64,000 nucleotides of DNA, from positions 21,298,273-21,362,272 of the forward strand of contig JASWHV010000018.1 of assembly GCA_030760725.1 (NCBI GenBank), read 5' to 3'. Below are positions 21,062 to 32,916 of the stretch, piece after piece. Source of the DNA: Neostapfia colusana (Eukaryota; Streptophyta; Magnoliopsida; Poales; Poaceae). How positions within the stretch are numbered: the first letter of the stretch is position 1; each line of letters starts with the position of its first letter. The position numbers and the translations under genes are program-made. The notes below the pieces were generated by a model that was not told the origin of the DNA, did no database searches, and saw only the letters and a program-made list of their open reading frames with translations.

Positions 21062-21564
21062 CACGTGTCCTTCCGAGCCTGGTATCTCTTCTCCCGCAGA
21101 GACGAGCTCCGGTTGTGCCGCGTGTCACGAGCGAGACCTCCCTCTTCTTCGGAGGTGAGCTCCACGCATGCCACGTGTGGGTGCCGGTCTTTCCGCCTTT
21201 CCTTCCCTCAGGGACATGCCCCGAGGTCGACACGTGTCAAGCAGCGACGGACCTCCGGAGATAAGCTCCGGTGGCGACACGTGTTCAATAGATCCGGACT
21301 TCTCTCTGAGATGAGCTCCGAGATTGACACGTGTCCCCCGCGACTGGTCCTCTTATTTCCGCGAGGACTAGCTCCGTGGATGACACGTGTCCTATGAAAA
21401 ATGCCTTTGCTTCTTCCGTAGAGGCTAGTTCCACGGGCAACACGCGTCCCACAGGGTCGGACCTCTTTCCAATTGCGGAGGTGACCCCCGAGCCTGCCAC
21501 GTAGCCAGTTTAGCGTCGGACCTCTCCAATCTCTTCGGGGATGAGTTCCGAACACACCACGTGG
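21062..21564. repeat. 55-bp G-box module array in the Gypsy-2 3' LTR
   Basis: CACGTG cores at 21062, 21172, 21231, 21278, 21328, 21384 and 21559, with decayed cores near 21118, 21441 and 21498. Spacing is 47-61 bp. Between cores the plus strand repeats CGGACCTC, a short stem, and GAGCTCCG. CACGTGTC is a classic plant G-box/ABRE for bZIP and bHLH factors. It lies in U3, upstream of the TATA box. Confidence 0.85.
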
Positions 21565-21713
21565 TCTGCTGGTCATGAAAATTGCCTTCGGTGCTCTCAG
21601 GAAGCTTTACTGGCTATCCTTTTGATACTTGTTTCTGTTCCCTCTTTCCTAAAAATGTTTTTCCTCTTCATAAAACATGAATATATGCTGACACCCGAGA
21701 TGAGGGTGTCACA

Positions 21714-21730
21714 AATCTACCCCCCTTAAA
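21714..21730 (-). other. Gypsy-2 polypurine tract
   Basis: On the minus strand TTTAAGGGGGGTAGATT directly precedes the LTR start TGTGACACCC. Confidence 0.85.
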
Positions 21731-24700
21731 TTGAATCTCGCCCTCGAGATTCGTTAGTAGAAAATAGATAGGGGAATTCAGCCTTAATATCCTCTTCACG
21801 CTCCCATGTGGCTTCAGCTTCAGTGTGATGGCTCCATTGTACCTTGCACCATCGAATCACTTTGTTTCGGGTGACCCTTTCTTTTACGTCCAAGATTCGG
21901 ATAGGGTGTTCTGCGTAAGTCAGGTCCTCTTGAAGTTTAAGTTCTCCCATTGATACTTGTTCGTCGGGTATTCTCAAGCACTTCTTGAGCTGGGTTACAT
22001 GAAACACGTCATGTACGTCGCAGAGGTGGTTTGGGAGCTCTAGTTGATAGGCTACTTCTCCTCGCTTATCCAAAATCTTAAATGGTCCGATGTAGCGAGG
22101 TGCTAGCTTGCCTTTGACATTAAAACGTCGTTGGCCTCGGATAGGCGATACCTTAAGGTATACGAAGTCTCCATCTTCAAAGGTCAACTTTCTACGCCTA
22201 TTGTCCGCATAGCCTTTCTGTCGTGACTGAGCAGCCTTTAAGTTCTCCCGTATCGTTTGGACTTGCTTTTCAGCCTCTTGTAGTACTTCGAGTCCAAACA
22301 CCTGGTTCTCTCCAGTCTCACTCCAAAACAGTGGCGTTCTACACCGTCTACCATACAAGGCTTCGAAAGGCGACATCTTCAAGCTAGCTTGATAGCTGTT
22401 GTTATAGGAGAACTCGGCATACGGTAAACTCCTATCCCAACTACGCCCACGTTTCAAGGCGCAAGCTCTCAACATGTCTTCCAAAATTTGGTTCGTCCTT
22501 TCGGTTTGCCCATCTGTTTGTGGATGATAGGCAGAGCTAAAATCTAGTCGTGTACCCACGGCTTTCTGCAGCTTCCTCCAGAATCTAGAGGTAAACTGAG
22601 AACCTCGATCTGAGACTATCCTCTTTGGAACTCCATGACGGCACATGATCTGCTCCATGTACAACTCTGCCAACTGTGTAACGTTGTAACTGGTCTTTAC
22701 CGGAAGAAAATGGGCGGTTTTTGTCAACTGGTCCACAATGACCCAGATGGAATCGTATCCTGACTGAGTCCTTGGCAGTCCAACGATGAAGTCCATACTG
22801 ATGTCTTCCCATTTCCATTCAGGTATTTTCAAAGGTTGCAACAATCCAACGGGTTTTTGATGTTCGGCTTTTACCCGTTGGCATGTGTCGCATAGGGCAA
22901 CGTATTCGGCTATATCCCTTTTCATACCATCCCACCAATAGCAAGTTTTCAAGTCCTTGTACATTTTGGTGCTCCCCGGATGTATGGAATAGGGTGAATC
23001 ATGTGCCTCCTTCAATATCATGTCGAGAAGGTGTCTTAGGTTTGGCACACAAATCCTTTTTCCTAGCCAAAGCGTACCCTTTTCATCCTCTTTGAAATCC
23101 TTCTCTATCCCTTGTCGGATTCTTTCCTTGATTTCCTTGATCCCTTCGTCCGTTGCTTGTCCCTTTCTTATTTCTTGCTCCAATGAGAAGTGGATCTCCA
23201 TCATTTCCATGTTATTCAAGAATCCGAGGTGTAACCGTTCGAACTCCTTTTGAAGTTCGGGTGGTAGCTCCTGAACCGTGAGTTGGTGGCATGCTCCCTT
23301 TCTGCTCAATGCGTCAGCGACTACATTGGCCTTCCCGGGGTGGTAGTTGATTCCCACATCATAATCCTTTATAAGTTCTAACCATCGACGTTGCCTCAAA
23401 TTCAAGTCCGTTTGTGTAAATATGTACTTGAGGCTTTTATGATCCGTATAGATCTCACATCGATGACCAAGGATATAATGTCTCCAAATCTTCAATGCAT
23501 GCACCACTGCTGCTAACTCCAAATCATGAGTAGGATAGTTAAGCTCGTGCTTCTTTAATTGTCGTGAGGCATAGGCTACCACTTGTCCTTCCTGCATGAG
23601 TACACATCTGAGCCCTTGTCTGGATGCGTCACAATATATGTCAAAGCTCTTGCTTACGTCTGGCAATACTAGAACTGGTGCTGTGGTTAGCCTTTTCTTG
23701 AGTTCCTCAAAACTTTCTTGGCAGGCTTGTGTCCATTGAAAGACTTTTCCCTTCATTAGCAACTCCGTCATAGGTTTTGCTATTTTAGAGAAGTCTTTAA
23801 TGAAGCGCCGGTAGTATCCTGCCATCCCAAGGAAACTCCGAATATCCCTCACGCTCTTCGGTTGGTCCCACTTCAGAACATCTCTCACCTTTCCAGGATC
23901 AACCGATACCCCTTCCTTGGAGATGATGTGGCCTAGGAAAGATATTTCCTTAAGCCAAAATTGACACTTGTTGAGCTTGGCATACAACTGATGCTCACGC
24001 AACTTCTGCAAGGTCAATCTCAGATGTTCTTCATGCTCCTCCTCACTTTTTGAATACACCATAATGTCGTCGATGAAAACCATGATGAACTTGTCTAAGT
24101 ACTCCATGAAAACCTTATTCATAAGGTACATGAAGTATGCGGGTGCATTCGTCAATCCAAAAGACATAACGGTATATTCATATGAACCATACCGCGTCCG
24201 AAAGGCTGTCTTAGGTATATCGGAGGGCTTAATCTTCAGCTGGAAATATCCCGACCGAAGATCAATCTTGGAGAACACTTGGGCTCCTTTCATTTGATCG
24301 AACAGGTCCTCTATACGGGGCAGAGTGTACTTATTCTTGATTGTTACCTCGTTGAGAGACCTGTAGTCCACGCACAGTCTTTGGGTTCCGTCCTTCTTGT
24401 CCACGAAGAGTACCGGGGCTCCCCATGGTGATGAGCTTGGCCGGATAAAACCCTTCTCCAACTGTTCTTGAATTTGCTTCTTTGGTTCAACTAACTCGTT
24501 GACGGGCATCCTATATGGTCTCTTAGCTATGGGTGCAGTTCCAGGTACCAAATCTATGGCAAACTCAATATCCCGGTCAGGTGGTATACCTGGAAGTTCT
24601 TCCGGGAACACATCCGAAAATTCCTGAACCACTGGAATGTTGTCCATTGCTACTCCTTCAACATGGTTCAGATCCGCTCGTTCGGTCGCTTGCGGGGCTG

Positions 24701-24852
24701 ACTCAAACTCGACACGGATACCGTGTTCATTTGTCAATTGCACGCTTCTCTCAGCGCATTGGATTACTCCATTGTGCTTGCTTAACCAGTCCATTCCGAG
24801 TATGATGTCAATCCCGTGGGAGTCCAAGACAATAAGGTTGGCAAGGAAATCT
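21726..24852 (-). CDS. pol: Gypsy-2 pol: RT, RNase H, integrase, chromodomain
   Basis: One open frame of over 1030 codons, entered after a frameshift from protease. In order: late protease (DIILGMDWL), RT with QRLCVDYRSLNE, KIDLRSGYFQL and catalytic FIDD, RNase H (YCDASRQG, TDHKSLKYIF), the integrase HHCC finger (SIHPGSTKMY ... CDTCQRVKAEH), the integrase core (MDFIVGLP, IVSDRGSQF, GQTERTNQI), the GPF/Y-type end (APRYIGPFKI) and a chromodomain (CKVQWSHHTEAEATWE). All catalytic residues I can check are present. Its stop overlaps the PPT region, as in other compact Tekay elements. The lack of an in-frame start means it would only be made by fusion to gag, which is broken here. Confidence 0.9.
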
Positions 24853-24853
24853 A

Positions 24854-25186
24854 CCCCCTTATTTTAAGGCTTACTTTAGGACATATTATACTAGTACTCA
24901 TTTCTCCTCCGGGAGAATTAACTAACATAGCACATTCTAGGTGGGATACGGGTAGATGATGTTTGGCAACATATTTGGATGATATGAAGGAATGCGATGC
25001 TCCGGAATCAAATAAAATGGTGGCTGGGTTGGAGTTGGCAAGGAACATACCAATTGCGACGTCCTCAGCCTGTTGTGCTTCCTCAGCAGTGACATGGTTA
25101 ACGTGGCCACAAGCATAGTTCTGCGGTCCACGGTTCCCTTGGTTGTCTCCTCCGTTTGGTCGCTGGTTCTGCTTGGGCACGTTACC
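24854..25186 (-). pseudogene. Gypsy-2 protease segment, between a stop and a frameshift
   Basis: Reads ILFDSGASHSFIS, the aspartic protease active site, in the same frame as gag. It ends at TAG 24851-24853. The homologous reading continues in the next frame, so a one-base change in the G-run (C-run on the plus strand at 24853-24857) shifted the frame. Upstream it is cut from gag by TAA 25187-25189. Confidence 0.85.
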
Positions 25187-25189
25187 TTA

Positions 25190-26224
25190 CTGTCCAGGGC
25201 CTCTCTTCGGGCACTGGTTAGCGAAGTGGCCTACTTCCCCGCATGCAAAGCATGCCCTGTTGCCTACAGCAGCAGGTACGTTGGGGCGGGGGTTTTGAAC
25301 AGGAGCGCCATTGTTAGGCTGGGGTGCAGGAGGCATGGGCACACGAGGTGCCGGTGCAACGGGCCGTTGCTGTGGTGGCTGACCAGGGCGGTACGTGGGA
25401 GTGGTCGATCCATACTGCGGTGCAGGGGGCATGTATCTAGGTCGTACGTTGCTCCCTTGGGGCTGGTATGGGATCTTCCTTTTGCACTCGCGCTCGATCT
25501 CTCGGATCTTGTTTTCAACCACAATAGCCTTATCAACTAGCTTCTGGAAGCTTACGTAGTCATTGTTGAGGAGCTGAACCTGGATCTCATTGTTCAACCC
25601 TCTCATGAACAGGTACTGCTTCCTCTGATCTGAGTTGACATCTTCGGGGGCATATCAGGACAGTTGTATGAACTTGTTGAGATACTCGTTCACACTTTTC
25701 TGCCCTTGGCGGAGACCTTCAAACTCCTGCCTCTTGATCATCATTACGCCAACAGGGATGTAGTGGGAGCGGAAACTTTCCTTGAACTCAGTCCAAGTGA
25801 TTGTCTCCGGGTTGGCATGAGCGTTGCTCAAGGCATCCCACCAGTCAGCAGCTGCTCCCATCAGTTGGTGCGACGCAAAGAGAACCTTCTCTCGGTCGTT
25901 GCACTGAACAATGGCAAGCTTTTTCTCCATGTATTTCAACCAATCATCGGCCTCCATTGGATCGCTTGCTTGAGCAAAGGTGGGTGGTCGAGTCCTCATG
26001 AACTCTCCCAGCCTGTTATGAGCCGGTGGTGGTGGTGGCGGTGGTGCCGGAACGGGGTGTTGGTTGGCCTGCAACTGACCCAAAGTTTGGATCATGGTTT
26101 GCATAAGCTGGTTTTGCATGGCCATCAACCTTTCTAGGTTGTTTTCGCCAGCTCCGGGGTTAGCAGGAATTTCCTCGTGGTTATCTTCCTGGACGTTCCT
26201 TCGGCTGGCGTTTCCTCTCACCAT
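25190..26224 (-). pseudogene. gag: Gypsy-2 gag with one internal nonsense codon
   Basis: Starts MVRGNASRRN at 26224. The capsid core is visible (DDWLKYMEKKL, ADWWDAL, FRSHYIPVGVM, EFEGLRQGQKSVNEYL). TGA at 25655-25657 follows QLS where related gags have Arg, a CGA to TGA change typical of methylated CpG decay. The second half holds a P/Q-rich linker and the CCHC knuckle CFACGEVGHFANQC and ends at TAA 25187-25189. Without suppression only a truncated capsid would be made. Confidence 0.9.
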
Positions 26225-26666
26225 CTGTGAGAGAGAACGAAATAGAAGGTTAGAAGGTTAGGTAGGTCCTTTCAACTATATGCATCAAGGGGAGTTGGAC
26301 TATATATATTAGTCCTTATGAGGATGTGATCAAGTGCCGAAGCATTTCACTCCTCTTTCTTCTTACGTGTGGATATGGACAACGTGTTTAAAACGTCCCA
26401 CAACTCACACTAAGCACATATTCACAAATAATCATCACAGGGGCCCACTCAACTCCTATTCAAGGATGGTTTCCTATGCCAAGGTGGTTTTCAAAGCCAA
26501 TCTAAGTTATTCGCCCTAGGATGCTTCCTTTGGTCAGTGTGGCTTAGCTACCTATGACTCCTATTCAGGGGTGTAACTTGCTGTCAACCCGTGGCTCTAA
26601 TATCAATCTAAGGCTTCTATCTTTAGGCGTGTAACCTACTGTCAACCCGTGGCTCTGATACCAATC
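26225..26666 (-). other. Gypsy-2 leader with primer binding site
   Basis: PBS TGGTATCAGAGC on the minus strand at 26652-26663, three bases from the LTR. A partial tandem duplicate of the PBS surroundings (TAACTTGCTGTCAACCCGTG... then TAACCTACTGTCAACCCGTG...) lies at about 26573-26653. No ORF of interest. Confidence 0.8.
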
Positions 26667-29648
26667 TGTGACGCCCTCAATTCTGTGGAAAACCACGGAA
26701 CCGAGAACTAATGTATATGTGTGCCCAGGATGTTCATCACACATACACATACATTCCACAAACTGAATTCAGATTATATATTACCACGAATAACAGAGTT
26801 TATTACAATCACCTCATGAGTCTTGGACTCATGCTCACAGCGGAAGTCTTTATTTCTACGCAGCGGAATTCTTATTTATATGCGGAAGCAAAAACTAATG
26901 CGGAAGCAAAACTAAGCAGAAGAGGCTTCATCTCTATTCCCTCCACAGGCAAGGTTGAGAACAGATCACACGCCATAATGCTCTACCCGGTCTTCATAGT
27001 AGTCTTCTCTTGCTGTTGATGAAGAAATAATAATGCAAGTTTGAGCACAATGATGTACTCAGCAAGTGCGGGAATAACACATGATATGCAGCTTATAAAC
27101 AAGGTAGGTATAAAAGGCTTATTTGCAGAAAAGCAAATTTATAAAATCATGATAAAACAGCAACTTATCTTTAGATGAATGTAGTCCCAGCATATATTAA
27201 ATTACCAACATACCTTCATCACTTCCCGTGTTCCATCCGAACATTAACCAATCCTTTACCCATACTCACGAATACCTCCTCGTATTCGCTACCATCTCAC
27301 CTCATGAACAACCTCGTCTCACACCGAGACCAATCTCATGTCATGACCCACCAGTCATGCAACCATCTCATCTCCCGGACTTAACAGTCCCAAACCAAAA
27401 CCATAACCAATAACCTTCCCAATAACCATTCCAATAAACATCCCATCTAATCATGGCAGTTTAGCCAGGTGCTCGTAACCGTAAGCTCGGCTATCATGAT
27501 AGTTTTAATAACTCTGCAGAGTTTGCACCTCTTTACCCACAAGTTTGTGATTTCGTCACCCGTCGGCGACTGCAGAACCTCCATTATACCAGTACACAAC
27601 CGTCGGTGTATGGTCAAGAGATCACAAAATAGCCTTTACAAAGGGGTTACTAGATGTATGGACTCACTAAGGTTTCACCGGCAGGCTAGAATCTCCAATT
27701 CTCCCACCCACGGGCCCCCTCTTGTGCCATGCAGTTCCCAGGGCAGTCTTCACTCGACTCCCATTCCCCGCGCCTTCCACAGTCCATAACACTCTAGCAA
27801 CTTACCTAATTACTCAGCTAAGCCGCACCCATACTTGGCCTTGTGGTGGCACTGTTATCCTGGCATGTGCATGCATGAACCGGTCCTTAGATCTACGGCA
27901 AGCAAAACCACCATCTCATGCTACCTCATTCACAAACCCAGTCTTGCCTAGATCTCCCTCCGATCCATGTTCATTATTATCATCGGTTTCCCCTTTTTAT
28001 TATGAGTGCAGTTAGCTAGACACATCTATCTCGCTTCCCAATCCTATGGACTCAGCGAAGCATAAAACAAAAACCGTACCCGACTCATATACTTCCCAGG
28101 CGACAAGGGTGGTTTAATCAGAACTAGTAAACTCCTATAAAAGGGTTTCCCATCATGTTTGACTCAGTACACACACATTTTTGCAAAACAAAATAGTTTT
28201 ACCCAAAATATAGGATCTACATGGTCAAGGAGCACTTGCCTTGTTCTTGCGGTTCCGGTTGTTCTTGATTCTCAAAACCTGGTTGCTGTAGTTCGTCGTA
28301 GACAGCTTCTTGAACCTGTCCTGCTATTGTAGGATTCACGTGCATACAAGATTCACAGCAATCAATATCATGCACAAAACCCTAAACTAGATGCGATGAT
28401 GCACATGCATGCTATCCTATGATTAGATTGATCTGTACGTGTTCTTTCATGGCTTGCATGGACAGAGGTATTCGGATCAAAGGTGGTCGTGGCGATGATC
28501 TTGTTTTTAGATCAAACTGATCATCAAGTGGTCTGTCCACGAAAAGGCTTCTGTTCGAAAGGAATAGAAGAACAGATGCAAAGAGATGAACAACATGATG
28601 TCGTAAGGTGGTATTGAAGTCCTACCTCACGTTCTTCTTGTCTTCGAGGTCCTCCTCAGACCGCTTGGTTCTTCTCCGATGATCTCCCTTGTTGTGCTTT
28701 TGGCGATGTTTTGCTCGGCGAGTTAGGGCTAGAGCTCTAAGTCGTCGGCTCAGGAGTTGAAAGAGAAGTTCGTGGTTTCGGCCAGAGGTTTTGGGTTCTA
28801 TTTATAATCGGGAAGAGAAGAGTCCTAATCTGATTGGATCCCGAATAAGAGTCTTATTCAGATCTTTGTTGGATCCTAACGTCTTATCTTTGGTAACATC
28901 GTGGAATTTAGATCGGTTTCCGTTACGTAACGGTATCTTTACGCGTAAAAACCGCTCCAGACTCGTTACCTCCGTGGTGAAGAGCTCCGGAAGCTCCACG
29001 TGTCCTTCCGAGCCTGGTATCTCTTCTCCCGCAGAGACGAGCTCCGGTTGTGCCGCGTGTCACGAGCGAGACCTCCGTCTTCTTCGGAGGTGAGCTCCGC
29101 GCATGCCACGTGTGGGTGCCGGTCTTTCCGCCTTTCCTTCCCTCAGGGACATGCCCCGAGGTCGACACGTGTCAAGCAGCGACGGACCTCCGGAGATAAG
29201 CTCCGGTGGCGACACGTGTTCAATAGATCCGGACTTCTCTCTGAGATGAGCTCCGAGATTGACACGTATCCCCCGCGACTGGTCCTCTTATTTCCGCGAG
29301 GACTAGCTCCGTGGATGACACGTGTCCTATGAAAAATGCCTTTGCTTCTTCCGCAGAGGCTAGCTCCACGGGCAACACGCATCCCACAGGGTCGGACCTC
29401 TTTCCAATTGCGGAGGTGACCCCCGAGCCTGCCACGTAGCCAGTTTAGCGTCGGACCTCTCCAATCTCTTCGGGGATGAGTTCCGAACACACCACGTGAT
29501 CTGCTGGTCGTGAAAATTGCCTTCGGTGCTCTCAGAAAGCTTTACTGGCTATCCTTTTGATACTTGTTTCTGTTCCCTCTTTCCTAAAAATGTTTTTCCT
29601 CTTCATAAAACATGAATATATGCTGACACCCGAGATGAGGGTGTCACA
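26667..29648 (-). repeat. Gypsy-2 5' LTR (minus orientation)
   Basis: Near-identical to 18722-21713. A minus-strand TATA box TATAAATA is at 28799-28806, with the module array at 28997-29500 upstream of it. One LTR has an extra ATAACCAATAACC copy near 19460 that this copy lacks. Confidence 0.95.
28997..29500. repeat. 55-bp G-box module array in the Gypsy-2 5' LTR
   Basis: Same layout as 21062-21564, with core decay at different units (for example CACGTATC where the other LTR has CACGTGTC, and CCACGTGATC where the other has CCACGTGGTC). Confidence 0.85.
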
Positions 29649-29653
29649 GAAGT

Positions 29654-32091
29654 ACAGCTTTGGCCCCATACACCATGAAGAAGGGTGTCTCCCCGGTGGC
29701 CCGGCTCTGGGATGTCCGGTTAGCCCATAGTGTGCTCGGAAGCTCATCTACCCAATTGGCACCATGTTTCTTCAAGCTGGCGAAGGTGCGAGTCTTAAGG
29801 CCCCGAAGAATCTCCGCGTTGGCCCTCTCAACTTGCCCATTGCTCTTTGGGTGGGCAACAGAGGCGTAGCACACCTGAATGCCGAGGTCCTCGCAGTAGT
29901 CTTGGAATGCTGCGCTGGTGAACTGGGTCCCGTTGTCGGTGATGATTCTGTTCGGGACCCCGAACCGGCAGACAATAGACTTGATGAACTTTACTGCGGA
30001 TTGTTTGTTGATGGTGACAACTGGTGTAGCCTCCGGCCACTTGGTGAACTTGTCGATGGCGACATATAGGTACCAGAATCCCCCGACGGTTCTGGGAAAT
30101 GGTCCCAAGATGTCCAGCCCCCATACGGCAAATGGCCACGAGGGCGGGATCATCTGTACCGCCTGAGCCGGTGTATGGATCTGCTTGGCGTGGAACTGGC
30201 ACGCCTTGCAGCTCTCGACCAGCTTGACGGCATCCTGGAGTGCTGTCGGCCAGTAGAAGCCATGCCGGAAGGCTTTACCGACAAGCGTGCGTGAGGAAGA
30301 GTGACTTCCACATTCGCCTCCATGGATCTCAGCGAGAAAGTCGCAGCCTTCCCCCTGGGTTATGCACCGCAATAGGATGTGGTTGGCGCCACGCCGGTAG
30401 AGATCCCCCTCTACCAGCGCGTATCTCTTAGCCATACGCACAATCCGTTCAGCGGTTGCATGTTCATCAGGGAGGATGTTGTCCTTCAAGTAGTCCTGGA
30501 TCTCCGTGATCCATGCATCGGGTCTTACTTGAGCTTCTGGATCTTGAGCGCTGGGTTGCACGGAGTCCCCAGTGACGCTTACGATCCTTGGCGGCATCCA
30601 TGGCTGTAGGGCTGCCGGGACCGCCAGCTTCGAGGTGCTGGTCAAGCCCCCTTCGCCCGGCTCGGCGGGCCGGGCTGTAGGCCGCAGCAACGTCCTCTCG
30701 AAAACTCCTTCGGGCGCAGGGGCTCTGGTGGAAGCCTTCGTTGAAAGGTTGTCAGCTGCGGCATTGCCAGCGCGCGGTATGTGGTGCAGTTCCAAGGCGA
30801 GGAATTCTTTCTCCAACATCTGCACGTGAAGCAGATACGCAGCTAGCTGTGGGTCATTGCAGGAGCATTCGCCCTTGACTTGCTTGATGACCAGCTGGGA
30901 GTCGCCCTGTGCCAACAACTGGCGAGCGCCTAAAGACAGGGCTGTCTGCAGGCCAAAGATGAGTGCTTCATACTCCGCCATATTTTTGGTTGCCTTGAAA
31001 TTGAGACGCACCATGTACCCAAACTGTTCCCCCGATGGCATGAGGAGCAGTACGCCGGCACCGACCCCCTGCTTTCGCGAGGAGCCGTCGAAGAAAAGTG
31101 TCCAGTGGGGTTCGGTGAAGACCGGAGCTTGGTGCTCTGGTTCACCGCCTTCATGGCCCCCTGGGTCAGTCTTCGTTGGTGTCCACTCCGCCACAAAGTC
31201 AGCCAGTGCTTGGCTCTTGACTGCATGGCGTGGGAGGAAGTCCAGCTCAAACTCCGCCAGCTCCGCCGCCCATTTAGCAACGTTGCCAGACGCATGGGGG
31301 CTGTGAAGAATTGTCTTCAGCAGATACGAGGTGACTACCGAGACCCGGTGAGCCTGGAAGTAATGGCGGAGCTTCCTGGAGGCCACGAGCACCGCATATA
31401 GCAGCTTGTGGACTTCTAGGTACCTTGTCTTGGCATCATGAAGTACTTCGCTGATGTAGTAGACAGGCCTCTGGATGGTTTGAACCCTCTCTCTTAGGCT
31501 TGGGAGGTCCTCGTCCATTGGCCCTGGCCCGCTGGAGGTGAGTGGTCCCACGGGGGCCTCCGGGAGCTGGGACCCGGAGGCCCTTATGCTATCTTGATTA
31601 TCCGGAAGCTCCGGGGGGTCTTGAGGGACCTCCGGGAGGTCCCATTTGACCCCCGGGGGGTCCCGCAGGACCCCCGGGGGTTTATTTTGGTGGTCCGGGA
31701 GACCGCCGTGGACCTCCGGGAGGCCGACCTGGACCTCCGGGAGGTTGCCTTGGAGGTCCGGGAGACCGCCTTGGTCCTGTGGGGCCTCCTGGCGTCTGTC
31801 TTCTGCTACCGGAGCAGGTTGTGAAGATGAGGGGTCTGGCCGCTCTGCGACGAGGACCATACTCACCACTTCAGTTGTCGCCGCAATGTAGAGCAGCAGG
31901 TGCTCTCCGGGCTCAGGGGCCACCATGATAGGTAGGGTCGTCAGGAGTCGCTTCAACTCCTGGAAAGCCTCTTCTGCTTCGTCAGTCCATGCAAAAGGGC
32001 CTGACTTGCGCAGAAGCTTAAAGAAAGGGAGCGCCCGCTCTGCTAGCCTCGGTATAAACTGACTCAGCGCGGCTAGACATCCCGTGAGTTT
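29654..32091 (-). pseudogene. pol: TAT-1 pol: RNase H, second RNase H and integrase (cut by Gypsy-2)
   Basis: Open from the codon after TAG 32092-32094 to the Gypsy-2 junction. The first RNase H starts with LLLYIAATTEVVSMVL, carries a heptad-repeat insertion (31600-31770), then RPVYYISEVL. The second, archaeal-type RNase H shows LFFDGSS, AEYEALIFGL, AQGDSQLV and NAAADNLS, placing D, E, D and D as required for catalysis. Integrase follows with an HHCC finger (ending CKACQ) and a core containing WGLDILGPFP, IITDNGTQFT and NGQVERAN. The rest is at 18346-18721. The dual RNase H is the diagnostic feature of the TAT lineage. Confidence 0.92.
31600..31770 (-). repeat. 21-bp minisatellite encoding a 7-residue repeat inside RNase H
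   Basis: About eight units on the consensus GLPEVQ plus one variable residue (GGLPDLQ, GNLPEVQ, VGLPEVH, GGLPDHQ ...), in frame and without stops. It lies between the first and later strands of the RNase H fold, where most families have a short hairpin. Confidence 0.85.
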
Positions 32092-32094
32092 CTA

Positions 32095-32913
32095 AACATC
32101 CTTGACGCGGGCAGGGGGCCGCATCAAGTCGATGGCCTTGATATTCTCTGGGTTGGCCTCAATCCCTCGGTGCGAGACCAGGAATCCTAAGAGCTTCCCA
32201 GAGGACACACCGAATACACATTTATCTGGGTTCAGCTTGGTGCGCGTAGAGCGCAACTTGTCAAAGACTAAGGCTAGGTTATCTAACAAATATGAACCCT
32301 GCTTGACCTTGACAACTATGTCATTGACGTAGACCTCAACTAGGTCTCTTATTAACTCCCCAAAGGTTTTGTGCATTGCTCACACAAAGGTGGGGAGTGC
32401 ATTCTTTAGGCCGTAAGGCATAGACACATAGCAATAAAGGCCGTCTACTGTGATGAAGGAGGTGTGCTCCTCGTCCTCCCTAGACATGGGAATCTGATGG
32501 AAACCCGAGTAGGCGTCTAGGAAGCACAGCATATCACAGCCTGACATTGAGTCTACTATTTGATCTATTCTAGGGAGAGGGAATGGATCTTTGGGACATG
32601 CCTTATTGAGACTGGTGTAGTCGATGCACATCCGGAGCTTCCCGTCGGCCTTCGGGACAACGACGGGGTTCGCCAACCACCGGGGGTGGTGGACCTCCCG
32701 TATGAAGCCAGCGTCCAGCAGCTTCTTGACTTCTTTGCGAATGAAGTTTTGCCGCTCGATGGACTGCTTGCGGGGCTTCTGTTGAACCGGCCTGGCGTCG
32801 GGGAAGACTTTCAAGTGGTGCTCGATCACCTCCCTGGGGATCCCCGGCATCTGTGACGGCTGCCATGCAAACACGTCGACGTTGTGCCGGAGGAAGGTGA
32901 CGAGTGCGCCTTC
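32095..32913 (-). pseudogene. pol: TAT-1 reverse transcriptase, with nonsense codon and altered catalytic box
   Basis: Bounded by TAG 32914-32916 and TAG 32092-32094 and interrupted by TGA 32377-32379, all in one frame. Contains VFAWQPSQMPGI, LRMCIDYTSLNKACPKD, FLDAYSGFHQI and the thumb-side KCVFGVSSGKLLGFLVS. The catalytic box reads YVND rather than YVDD, a single G to A change on the coding strand that removes one catalytic Asp. Confidence 0.9.
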
Positions 32914-32916
32914 CTA

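Larger units (their letters stand above)
18722..21713 (-). repeat. Gypsy-2 3' LTR (minus orientation)
   Basis: Plus-strand ends are TGTGACGCCC and GGGTGTCACA. Many small ORFs on the plus strand recur in both LTRs only because the LTR is duplicated; no domain is seen. Confidence 0.95.
18722..29648 (-). mobile_element. Gypsy-2: Tekay/Del-type chromodomain Ty3/gypsy element
   Basis: Two LTRs of 2992 and 2982 bp, PBS for initiator Met tRNA, PPT, and gag-pol on the minus strand. LTRs differ at about 30 sites by eye, near 1%, so it is younger than Gypsy-1. It has no extra ORF upstream of gag. Gag and protease carry two stops and a frameshift, while RT to chromodomain is one open frame of about 1033 codons, so only gag and protease would need to come from elsewhere. 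Confidence 0.95.

Noticed and set aside
21062..21564. CRISPR-like array
   Set aside because: Head-to-tail degenerate repeats without unique spacers, in plant LTR DNA.
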